Position numbers and translations under genes: made by a program. The notes beneath the pieces were generated by a model. The model ran no database searches. It was not told the origin of the DNA and saw only the letters and a list, made by a program, of their open reading frames with translations. Below are positions 1 to 5,075 of a stretch of DNA of 8,419 bases, piece after piece; position 1 is the stretch's first letter, and each line of letters opens with the position of its first letter. The DNA is from Deltaproteobacteria bacterium (GTDB lineage: Bacteria; Desulfobacterota; Desulfobacteria; Desulfobacterales; B30-G6), in contig QMMS01000200.1 of NCBI GenBank assembly GCA_003647375.1, positions 1 to 8,419 of the forward strand, read 5' to 3'.

Positions 1-16
1 ATGGAAAATAAATAGT

Positions 17-424
17 AGATACCAGGGTCCAGCACTGATTCAACCCTATAAGGGATTAATTTTATTCACATCCAGCGTGTGATAAATTCTAAATCCGAAT
101 ATCGAAATACGAAACAAATCTAAATATCAAATGCTCAAATGATTGAAGAACCTCGCAGCAAGCTGCCAGGAATCTTCGACCGTAAGGAATTCTGTCTAAT
201 TTAGATTCGCTCGCATTCCCCGTAGCAAGCTACGGGGAATGCGCTCGCTATTGCGGTTCAAACATGGTGCTTGAACTGGTATCCAAGGTCTTGTTTTGAT
301 CATTCGAATTTGGATCATTAAGTATTGTTTAGGATTTCGAATTTTGTGCTTCGGATTTCAGTAACTACCACCCTCGGCATAGCCAATATCTTTGACCTTG
401 CCCAAAGGACCAGGCTTTAAATGA
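17..424. repeat. Long interspersed repeat, copy 1 (conserved ends, unique core)
   Basis: This non-coding stretch at the operon's 3' end is a direct-orientation relative of 6652-7075. Positions 73-144 match 6716-6787 with a single mismatch over 72 nt (121 versus 6764). Positions 290-424 match 6955-7075 with scattered differences and about 15 extra bases near 308-322. The core between them (about 145-270) is unrelated to the core of the other copy and holds its own hairpins. The conserved ends are loosely complementary to each other: AAATCCGAA and CGAAAT motifs on the left against ATTTCG and TTCGGATTT on the right. This resembles a non-autonomous, MITE-like element. No ORF or transposase is visible. 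The family identity is not known to me. Confidence 0.85.
151..242. repeat. Two hairpins in the core of repeat copy 1
   Basis: At 213-242 GCATTCCCCGTAGC is followed after AA by its exact reverse complement, a 14-bp perfect palindrome arm. At 151-170 CCTCGCAGC-AA-GCTGCCAGG forms a similar, slightly imperfect hairpin with the same AA centre. The shared design suggests REP-like palindromes inserted into the larger repeat. They are absent from the other copy. Confidence 0.7.
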
Positions 425-428
425 TGGG

Positions 429-463
429 AAAAAAACAGCGTCCTTCCATAGCGCTGTTTTTTA
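429..463 (-). terminator. Intrinsic terminator of the ffh-to-yraN operon
   Basis: Read on the minus strand, an 11-bp stem (AAAAAACAGCG pairing with CGCTGTTTTTT; plus-strand 430-440 and 452-462) encloses an 11-nt loop and ends in a run of seven T. The upstream arm overlaps the yraN stop codon at 461-463. This is a textbook Rho-independent terminator closing the nine-gene operon. A-tracts on the other side could let it work in both directions. Confidence 0.9.
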
Positions 464-829
464 TGGATACGCCAGATCGAATGCATTTTGAATGAGATCG
501 ATTTCCTGTGTAGCCCCGATGGATTGAACCGTCACCACATCAAATCTGGCATCTTGATCCATTTGGTGATTGGATTTGAGGTAGTAAAGGGCCGTCATTG
601 ATATTTTTCTCTGTTTACGGGGCGTTATGGCAAGTCTGGCGCTCCCGTAGGACATGGATCGCCGTGTTTTCACCTCAACAAAGATAATCGTTTTTTTATC
701 CCTCGCGATGATGTCGATTTCGCCCACCGGACACGTATAGTTCTGCTCAAGGACTTTGTAGCCCTTTTTTTTGAGGTAGCGAACCGCCAACTCCTCACCC
801 GCTTTCCCGAATGCCTGGCGCTGATTCAT
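461..829 (-). CDS. yraN: YraN/UPF0102 family nuclease-fold protein
   Basis: This is a 122-aa protein of the UPF0102 (YraN) family, which has a restriction-endonuclease-like (Holliday-resolvase-like) fold; its cellular role is not settled. The N-terminal G8-K-A-G-E-E motif with basic K20-K22 is followed by the family signature G36-E-I-D39 and F-V-E52-V-K54. D39, E52 and K54 form the putative D-ExK metal-binding site, so the nuclease core looks intact. Length is normal for the family. The ATG at 829 overlaps the rnhB stop (ATGA), and no strong Shine-Dalgarno is visible, so translation is probably coupled to rnhB. It is the last gene of the operon; its stop lies in the terminator stem. The rnhB-yraN pair is widely conserved, suggesting a nucleic-acid processing role by inference only. 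Confidence 0.93.
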   Translation of the reverse strand: MNQRQAFGKAGEELAVRYLKKKGYKVLEQNYTCPVGEIDIIARDKKTIIFVEVKTRRSMSYGSARLAITPRKQRKISMTALYYLKSNHQMDQDARFDVVTVQSIGATQEIDLIQNAFDLAYP

Positions 830-1440
830 TCCGTAAGATATTCCTTAACCCCTTTAAAGGTCTTGCGGTGAATGGGTAAACAACCCAATTTTCGAATCGC
901 CGCTCTGTGCGCCTTGGTAGGGTATCCTTTGTGCTTTGAAAAACCATACTCCGGATAGGTTCTGTCAAAATCCACCATCATACGATCCCGTGTGACTTTG
1001 GCAATAATCGAAGCGGCGGCGATGGAAATGCTCAGGGAATCGCCTTTGGGGAGAGTGTTTTGAGGCAGATCCAGTGGGATTTGAAAGGGGCCGTCAATCA
1101 GCAGATAATCAGGTTGTATGGCAAGGTTTCCCACGGCTTTCGCCATGGAGAGAAGGGCTGCCTGGAGAATGTTAATACGATCGATGGTTTCAACATCGAC
1201 AATACCGACCCCAACAGCCAGTGCAGCTTCCTGAATTCTGGGAAACAGATCCGCCCGCTTTTTCGGTGTCAGTTTTTTTGAATCATCGACATCACCGATA
1301 CTGAATGTCTCGGGCAGAACAACGGCCGCAGAAACAACAGGACCGGCCAAAGGACCCCGGCCGGCCTCATCGATTCCAGCTATCAGTAAATAGCCGCTTT
1401 TTCGAGCTTCGCTTTCAAACGCCCACAGGTCTCTAATCAT
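826..1440 (-). CDS. rnhB: Ribonuclease HII
   Basis: Ribonuclease HII cleaves the RNA strand of RNA-DNA hybrids and starts removal of single ribonucleotides misincorporated in DNA. The 204-aa protein has all family landmarks: I-D24-E25-A-G-R-G-P near the N-terminus, D53-S-K-K-L-T, the YLLID116-G strand, and the K-G-D-S...S-I-A-A-A-S-I-I-A-K-V-T-R-D152 block. D24, E25, D116 and D152 are the expected four metal-binding acidic residues. The C-terminal Y-G-F-S-K-H-K-G-Y motif is present. The ATG at 1440 is preceded on the minus strand by GGGATAGA, a usable ribosome site. It sits 423 bp downstream of rplS, an unusually long gap for this operon, so it may depend on readthrough or on a weak local promoter. 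It overlaps yraN by 4 nt. Confidence 0.97.
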   Translation of the reverse strand: MIRDLWAFESEARKSGYLLIAGIDEAGRGPLAGPVVSAAVVLPETFSIGDVDDSKKLTPKKRADLFPRIQEAALAVGVGIVDVETIDRINILQAALLSMAKAVGNLAIQPDYLLIDGPFQIPLDLPQNTLPKGDSLSISIAAASIIAKVTRDRMMVDFDRTYPEYGFSKHKGYPTKAHRAAIRKLGCLPIHRKTFKGVKEYLTE

Positions 1441-1485
1441 TCTATCCCGAATTTCTCATGAAAACTATATTAAAAGCGGATAATT

Positions 1486-1501
1486 ATCTATTTAAATAGA
1501 T
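1486..1501. other. 16-bp perfect AT-rich palindrome upstream of rnhB
   Basis: ATCTATTTAAATAGAT equals its own reverse complement. It lies 46 bp upstream of the rnhB start. It could be an operator-like site or part of a local promoter region for rnhB, but no convincing -35/-10 pair accompanies it. The function is unknown. Confidence 0.5.
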
Positions 1502-1503
1502 TT

Positions 1504-1617
1504 TTCACCCTTCGGGTCGGTTTGATGCGCCCATTTGGAGCGTTATCCGAAGATCGCGGTATGCTTATACAGCTTCACCCCGGATGCCTTCCAAATAAAC
1601 GCATCAAACCGGTGAGA
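1504..1617. repeat. Long irregular inverted repeat (hairpin) in the rplS-rnhB spacer
   Basis: CGGTTTGATGCG (1518-1529) is exactly complementary to 1600-1611. Inside it, ATTTGGA (1533-1539) pairs with 1590-1596 and ATCCG (1545-1549) pairs with 1581-1585. Outside it, TTTCAC (near 1504) is matched by GTGAGAAA (1612-1619), leaving a TTCGGG-containing bulge. The result is one ~115-nt hairpin with small internal loops and a ~31-nt apical loop. No gene is supported here. It has the form of a small palindromic mobile repeat, but only one copy is in the window. Confidence 0.7.
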
Positions 1618-1704
1618 AATACGGGCGATAATCGTGTTGCGGTTTTATTTTTACCTAAATTGAGTGATTGTCGAGGTTGCCGTAGCTACAAGAAAGATGT
1701 TGTT

Positions 1705-1767
1705 CCGCTATAGTGGACTATGCGGGATGGCATCTGACGCCGTAGATGCGGTAAGATCGGCAATCCC
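1705..1767. other. Cluster of overlapping short hairpins
   Basis: CCGC-T-ATAGT pairs with ACTAT-GCGG (1705-1725). A second stem, GGGAT (1724-1728) with ATCCC (1763-1767), encloses GCATCT (1730-1735) pairing with AGATGC (1744-1749). The two structures share bases, so they could be mutually exclusive. This may be a decayed repeat or a structured segment of operon mRNA. It does not match any RNA family I recognise. Confidence 0.35.
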
Positions 1768-1772
1768 AACGG

Positions 1773-1849
1773 GTTTCAAATTTTAAGAATTTAAATGAAT
1801 CAAATCCTTTGAAAATATTTCTAAATTCAATATTCTTAAAATTTGAAAC
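1773..1849. repeat. 18-bp perfect inverted repeat just after rplS
   Basis: GTTTCAAATTTTAAGAAT (1773-1790) is exactly reverse-complementary to 1832-1849, with a 41-nt AT-rich interior. It begins 15 bp beyond the rplS stop on the minus strand. There is no T-run after the stem on the minus strand, so it is not a standard terminator. It could stabilise the 3' end of an rplS-terminated message or be a small MITE-like insert. Confidence 0.8.
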
Positions 1850-1863
1850 GCTCACTTTAGGTA

Positions 1864-2211
1864 TTATTTAAAGCGTCTCTCCTTGATTCTGGCCGCTTTA
1901 CCCCTCAGTTTGCGAAGGTAGTAAATCTTTGCACGGCGAACCCTGCCCTTTGTAATCACCTCTATACTGCTGATAATCGGTGAATGCAGTGGGAAAATAC
2001 GTTCAACCCCGATACCATAAGAAACTTTTCTGACGGTAAAGGATGCGTTGACGCTGCCTTTTCGCTTGCTGATAACAACACCCTGAAAGGCCTGAATCCG
2101 CTCTTTTTCACCTTCCCTGATTTTAACGTTCACCTTTACGGTATCACCGGGTTCAAAGTGCGGAAGATCTAGCCGCAACAGTTCATTTTCCAGTTGTTTC
2201 ATTTTTTCCAT
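1864..2211 (-). CDS. rplS: 50S ribosomal protein L19
   Basis: L19 is a 50S subunit protein lying at the interface with the 30S subunit. The 115-aa product has the family length. It carries the conserved [13 protein letters not shown] segment, the [10 protein letters not shown] block, the [21 protein letters not shown] motif, and a basic tail ([11 protein letters not shown], ending K-E-R-R-F-K). The ATG at 2211 has a clear Shine-Dalgarno (GGAGTG) 5 nt upstream on the minus strand. It follows the SPOUT methyltransferase after a 198-bp spacer that contains a modular hairpin repeat, and precedes rnhB after 423 bp. In many bacteria rplS follows trmD directly; here the methyltransferase gene sits between them. 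Confidence 0.98.
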   Translation of the reverse strand: MEKMKQLENELLRLDLPHFEPGDTVKVNVKIREGEKERIQAFQGVVISKRKGSVNASFTVRKVSYGIGVERIFPLHSPIISSIEVITKGRVRRAKIYYLRKLRGKAARIKERRFK

Positions 2212-2290
2212 AGTTCACTCCAATATGACGTTATTTAATAAACTCGTTTCACAATTTTATAAAATACGACTGTACCGTTTTATTCTATCC

Positions 2291-2404
2291 TATTTGTCCT
2301 TCGGACAACATTAGCGCTACGCGCGTTATTCATTGTTGCTTAAAGCGGATAGCCACAATAAATGACACGAAGTAAATGACTATTAATTACGCGCAGCAAA
2401 TGAC
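2291..2404. repeat. Modular TTCG hairpin repeat, copy A (rplS leader)
   Basis: This spacer element aligns along its length with 3730-3839. Shared stretches include ATTTGTCCTTCGGAC, ATTCATTGTTGCT, AATGACACGAAGTAAATGAC and GCAAATGAC. It consists of short modules of the form TCATTTG-(TTCG)-CGTCATT, two in plus orientation then two in reverse, so the element folds back on itself. Compared with copy B, one left module has CTACGC in place of CTTCGG, and the outer right module reads CGCGCAGC in place of CGCGAAGC. It lies 5 nt after the methyltransferase stop and about 80 nt before rplS. Confidence 0.8.
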
Positions 2405-2409
2405 CTTCC

Positions 2410-2979
2410 CTATTTCCCTAATAACCTATCTAGCATAATTGCCGCTGCAGATCTCACCGACAGATGGTTGTAGTCCGTTGGACCACAAATGGGTTCCAGA
2501 AGATAATCCGCCTGGTTCAGGAAATCATCTGTCAAACCCCATGCCGTACCCAATACAAGCGCATAAGAGCCACCATCCCTGATCATATCCCGCAACACAT
2601 TCATCTGCAGGCTGTTGGCCCGTTTTCGAGCACTGGTGACAATTGTTTTTGGATACCCATTATCTTCTACTGCAATATCCTTCAAAGCCGCCTCAAATGA
2701 TTCGCTGACACGAATGATGGACAGGGCTTCCCTTCTTTTGGGATTGTATGCAGCACCTGTACCTGATATCCAATGTGACACGATTTTGTCAACAAGTTCC
2801 AACTGGTCACGAACAGGCGTCACGATATAAAAGGAACGAATACCATAGGTTCTTCCGGCCCTGGCGATATCATGCAGATCAAGATTCGTAACCGCCGAGG
2901 CAATGATGTCACCATTTTTACTGACGACCGGATAATGGATCAATATTACGTGAAGATTGGGTCTTGATGATGTTTTCAA
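2410..2979 (-). CDS. SPOUT-class RNA methyltransferase (TM1570-like), encoded next to trmD
   Basis: This is a 189-aa predicted SAM-dependent RNA methyltransferase of the small SPOUT family typified by Thermotoga maritima TM1570, which is often encoded beside trmD. The RNA target of the family is not established to my knowledge. Visible family marks are L-I-H15-Y-P-V near the N-terminus, A-V-T-N32-L-D-L-H36-D-I-A-R, the Y-N79-P-K-R-R loop, G144-T-A-W-G-L, and the C-terminal knot region E162-P-I-C-G-P-T-D-Y-N-H-L-S-V-R-S-A-A-A-I. The start is TTG at 2977-2979, within trmD and overlapping it by 62 nt. No ATG is available upstream of the conserved N-terminal strand; an upstream in-frame CTG is less likely. 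The overlap implies translational coupling to trmD. It stays separate from TrmD rather than fused to it. Confidence 0.88.
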   Translation of the reverse strand: MKTSSRPNLHVILIHYPVVSKNGDIIASAVTNLDLHDIARAGRTYGIRSFYIVTPVRDQLELVDKIVSHWISGTGAAYNPKRREALSIIRVSESFEAALKDIAVEDNGYPKTIVTSARKRANSLQMNVLRDMIRDGGSYALVLGTAWGLTDDFLNQADYLLEPICGPTDYNHLSVRSAAAIMLDRLLGK

Positions 2980-3706
2980 TGTCAGTGCACCATTTTTTCA
3001 GGATGTCAACCTCCCGTATGCTCAACTGCTTGCCCTTCAACAGATCCGGTCGCTTCAAGAGTGTGCGTATCAGGGACATTTCAAGCCGCCATTCATCGAT
3101 CTTCTTGTGATTGCCCGACAGGAGAACGTCCGGAACTGCTTCACCCTCAAAAAGATAGGGTCGTGTGTAATGGGCATGTTCCACAAGATCCCCTGAAAAT
3201 GTATCTTTTTCAGCAGAATCTTCACTGCCAAGAACACCGGGTATCAACCGCGCCACCGACTCTATCATGACCATGGCCGCCAGTTCCCCCCCCATGAGCA
3301 CATAATCACCGATTGAAATCTCATCATCAACGAACAGATGGTCGATACGTTCGTCAATACCCTCATACCTTCCACATATCAAGATTAATCCGTCGCAGGC
3401 GGCATAAGATCGTGCAGCGGTCTGATCAAAGGTTCTGCCCTGGGGAGTCAACAGAACCGTCTTCGATGTCGGAGAGGCTTTTTTTGCAGCCCGAATAGCT
3501 CCTGCCAGAGGTTCCGGCTTCATGACCATTCCGGAGCCGCCACCATATGGCCGGTCATCAGTAACCTGGTGCTTGTCTGTTGCAAAATTCCTGATATTGA
3601 AAACAGTTACACCGATTTGTTGTTTTGTCACAGCTCTTCCGATGATGCCATGCTGTAAAAACAGTTGAAACATCTCCGGAAATATCGTTAAAATGGAATA
3701 GTTCAT
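2918..3706 (-). CDS. trmD: tRNA (guanine37-N1)-methyltransferase TrmD
   Basis: TrmD transfers a methyl group from SAM to N1 of G37 in tRNAs read with G36-G37, preventing +1 frameshifts. The 262-aa protein has the trefoil-knot SPOUT core: D50-D-R-P-Y-G-G-G-S-G-M-V-M-K-P, L-L-T-P-Q-G-R, C-G-R-Y-E-G-I-D-E-R, S-I-G-D-Y-V-L-M-G-G-E-L. R153 and D168, which correspond to the catalytic R154 and D169 of the E. coli enzyme, are present, as are H-Y-T-R-P and L-L-S-G-N-H-K-K-I. A minor oddity is G-D-L after the catalytic Asp-Thr-Phe where E-G-L or D-G-L is usual. I chose the ATG at 3706 (M-N-Y-S-I-L-T-I-F-P-E) because it gives the family N-terminus and has AAGGA upstream; an in-frame ATG at 3724 adds six residues that lie in repeat sequence. 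Confidence 0.96.
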   Translation of the reverse strand: MNYSILTIFPEMFQLFLQHGIIGRAVTKQQIGVTVFNIRNFATDKHQVTDDRPYGGGSGMVMKPEPLAGAIRAAKKASPTSKTVLLTPQGRTFDQTAARSYAACDGLILICGRYEGIDERIDHLFVDDEISIGDYVLMGGELAAMVMIESVARLIPGVLGSEDSAEKDTFSGDLVEHAHYTRPYLFEGEAVPDVLLSGNHKKIDEWRLEMSLIRTLLKRPDLLKGKQLSIREVDILKKWCTDIENIIKTQSSRNIDPLSGRQ

Positions 3707-3708
3707 AT

Positions 3709-3719
3709 ATCCTTCGGAT
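3709..3719 (-). promoter_or_regulatory. trmD ribosome-binding site inside a repeat-derived mini-hairpin
   Basis: On the minus strand ATCC-GAA-GGAT forms a 4-bp stem with a 3-nt loop, and the right arm contains the Shine-Dalgarno AAGGA, which ends 3-4 nt before the trmD ATG. The same CCGAAGGA core recurs in the neighbouring repeat modules, so the ribosome site looks recruited from the repeat. The hairpin is weak, so any sequestering effect is speculative. Confidence 0.5.
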
Positions 3720-3721
3720 GT

Positions 3722-3840
3722 CATTTATTGTCATTTGTCCTTCGGACGATATTTGCCCCTTCGGGCGTCATTCATTGTTGCTCATGGCTTTGATGAATGA
3801 CACGAAGTAAATGACTACTAATGACGCGAAGCAAATGACA
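3722..3840. repeat. Modular TTCG hairpin repeat, copy B (trmD leader)
   Basis: This second copy of the element at 2291-2404 is better preserved. TGTCATTTG at 3730-3738 is matched by CAAATGACA at 3832-3840, and GTCATTCAT (3767-3775) by ATGAATGAC (3793-3801). Each arm also contains local hairpins such as GTCC-TTC-GGAC and GCCC-CTTC-GGGC. A further half-module, ATCCTTCGGATGTCATTT, extends toward the trmD start. It is non-coding and transcribed as part of the operon. Confidence 0.82.
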
Positions 3841-3879
3841 ATTTTTCCCTTGCCCCCTCGGACCCTTATTAGCCTTTTA

Positions 3880-3990
3880 GTGGTTTAGACTGTAGGCTGT
3901 TAGGTGCCTATAGCTCATAGCTGTCAGCCCCACTCGAACCCCAACCACTTGTTTCCTCAACCCAAGAAACCCAACAAACTCAATGAACTC
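3880..3990. repeat. Degenerate short tandem repeats in the rimM-trmD spacer
   Basis: Between rimM and repeat copy B the sequence has low complexity. At 3955-3990 four 9-mers follow each other (CCTCAACCC, AAGAAACCC, AACAAACTC, AATGAACTC), and similar AACCC motifs lie just before and after. At about 3888-3930 there are imperfect CTGTAGG/CTGTTAGG and ATAGCTCATAGCTGT repeats. No ORF is supported. This fills the rest of the 305-bp gap; no promoter was recognised. Confidence 0.5.
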
Positions 3991-4011
3991 TATTCCCCTC
4001 GAACCCTCTAA

Positions 4012-4533
4012 TTATAACCCCTCCGGAAGATCCACCCGCATCACTCTTTGATCCAGGTCAACCTCTCTAACAACCGACTCGAGAGCCGGAATCAGCACTT
4101 CTATCTCTGTTGTCCCATCCATTCTTTTAACAACATAAACATCGTTGCTGCCGGTCTGGACAATGGAGGTTACCTCGCCGATATAGTCCCCTGTCAAACT
4201 GTACACGGACAGGCCCATGAGGTCGACCCAATAATAGGTCCCCTCTTCCAGCGCTTCGAGTGCGGCTTTCTCGATAAAAAGTTCTGACCCGACAAGTTCC
4301 TCGGCCTGGCCGCGATTTCTTATGCCTTCCAGGGATAAAAGAATGGTTTTGGAATGCGGTTTCGCCCAATCAACCTTCAGTGCGAATCCATTGCCGTGAG
4401 AATCCTTCAGGTATAAAGGCATGCCGGATGTATATCTGGCAGTAGATTCAGCGTAGGAAAAGATCTTGACCACACCGTTGAGGCCATGCACGCCAATGAT
4501 CTTTCCTATGGAAAGGAGATGTGTATTATCCAC
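4012..4533 (-). CDS. rimM: 16S rRNA processing / 30S maturation factor RimM
   Basis: RimM assists late 30S assembly, binding S19 and promoting maturation of the 16S 3' head domain. The 173-aa product from the GTG at 4533 shows the N-terminal RimM domain (L-S-I-G-K-I-I-G-V-H-G-L-N-G-V-V-K-I near residues 7-24; basic W-A-K-P-H-S-K; G-I-R-N-R-G-Q-A-E-E-L-V-G). A linker (E-E-G-T-Y-Y-W-V-D-L-M-G) leads into the PRC-barrel domain (G-D-Y-I-G-E-V...G-S-N-D-V-Y-V-V, then L-I-P-A-L). An in-frame ATG at 4590 would add 19 residues wholly inside the preceding KH gene with no family similarity. GTG 4533 (or TTG 4536) lies right after the KH stop, a stop-start arrangement that suggests coupled translation. 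No strong Shine-Dalgarno is seen. Confidence 0.93.
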   Translation of the reverse strand: MDNTHLLSIGKIIGVHGLNGVVKIFSYAESTARYTSGMPLYLKDSHGNGFALKVDWAKPHSKTILLSLEGIRNRGQAEELVGSELFIEKAALEALEEGTYYWVDLMGLSVYSLTGDYIGEVTSIVQTGSNDVYVVKRMDGTTEIEVLIPALESVVREVDLDQRVMRVDLPEGL

Positions 4534-4537
4534 CAAA

Positions 4538-4768
4538 CTATTCGATAATTTCCAGGACTGTCCGCTTTTTGATTTTTGCGGACGCTGCACTCAAAATCGT
4601 CCGCATTGCCCTTGCGGTTCTCCCCTGTTTCCCGATGACTTTCCCTAAATCCTCTTTGGCCACCTTCAGTTCCAATACGGATGTCTGATTACCTTCAACC
4701 TCCTCAACCGAGACTTGCTCTGGATTGTCCACAAGTGCCTTGGCAATGTAAAAAATCAGCTCCCTCAT
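4538..4768 (-). CDS. khpA: KH-domain RNA-binding protein, KhpA family
   Basis: This small single-KH RNA-binding protein (76 aa) is of the YlqC/KhpA type, usually encoded between rpsP and rimM. The first ~15 residues ([15 protein letters not shown]) and the V-L-E-L-K-V strand match the family. The RNA-contacting G-x-x-G loop is intact as V-I-G46-K-Q-G49-R in the [12 protein letters not shown] segment, followed by the A-M-R-T-I-L helix. The start ATG at 4768 has a strong Shine-Dalgarno (AAAGGAGA). It lies 40 bp after rpsP and ends 4 nt before the rimM start. In Gram-positives KhpA pairs with KhpB/Jag; no partner is visible in this window. The precise role here is inferred only as RNA binding linked to ribosome or mRNA metabolism. 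Confidence 0.93.
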   Translation of the reverse strand: MRELIFYIAKALVDNPEQVSVEEVEGNQTSVLELKVAKEDLGKVIGKQGRTARAMRTILSAASAKIKKRTVLEIIE

Positions 4769-4808
4769 CGCTCTATCTCCTTTGTAGTTGAGAATTAGCG
4801 TCTCGATA

Positions 4809-5063
4809 TTATGCCGGACTCGCGAATAAACCTTCCTTTTTCAAAAGATTTTTAACCGTGGTGGTTGGAAGCGCTCCCTTGTCCATCCAGTATTTAACCC
4901 GCTCGGTCTTGAGTGTAACCTCAGCCGGTTCCTTTAATGGATTATACGTGCCGATGGCCTCCAAAAACCGTCCATCCCTCGGGCTTTCGCTGTCTGCGAT
5001 AACGATGCGATAAAATGGCCGTTTCTTTGCACCATGTCTGGCCAACCTGATTTTAACTGACAT
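4809..5063 (-). CDS. rpsP: 30S ribosomal protein S16
   Basis: S16 is an early-binding 30S protein that stabilises the 5' and central domains of 16S rRNA. The 84-aa product has the normal size and family sequence: [22 protein letters not shown] at the N-terminus, [16 protein letters not shown] in the middle, then the [12 protein letters not shown] helix. The ATG at 5063 has a strong AAGGAG ribosome site 7 nt upstream, the best in this part of the operon, fitting high expression. It starts 12 nt after the ffh stop. The rpsP-khpA-rimM-trmD order is classic and puts S16 next to the factor (RimM) that acts on the same subunit. Confidence 0.98.
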   Translation of the reverse strand: MSVKIRLARHGAKKRPFYRIVIADSESPRDGRFLEAIGTYNPLKEPAEVTLKTERVKYWMDKGALPTTTVKNLLKKEGLFASPA

Positions 5064-5075
5064 ACAACCTCTCCT

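Noticed and set aside
1..428. Truncated transposase or lost gene inside the long repeat
   Set aside because: All frames are broken by frequent stops and no transposase motif is recognisable, so the element appears non-coding.
1504..1617. Integron attC site or gene cassette boundary
   Set aside because: The hairpin has attC-like size but lacks the terminal RYYYAAC/GTTRRRY core sites, and no cassette or integrase is nearby.
1522..1713. 63-codon plus-strand ORF in the rplS-rnhB spacer
   Set aside because: It runs straight through both arms of the long irregular hairpin, is antisense to the operon, and shows no recognisable domain or ribosome site.
3707..3724. Longer trmD starting at the ATG at 3724
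   Set aside because: It lacks a ribosome site at usual distance and adds six residues encoded by repeat sequence ahead of the family's conserved start.
4534..4590. Longer rimM starting at the ATG at 4590
   Set aside because: The extra residues are encoded inside the KH gene, have no RimM similarity, and a GTG right after the KH stop gives the standard N-terminus.
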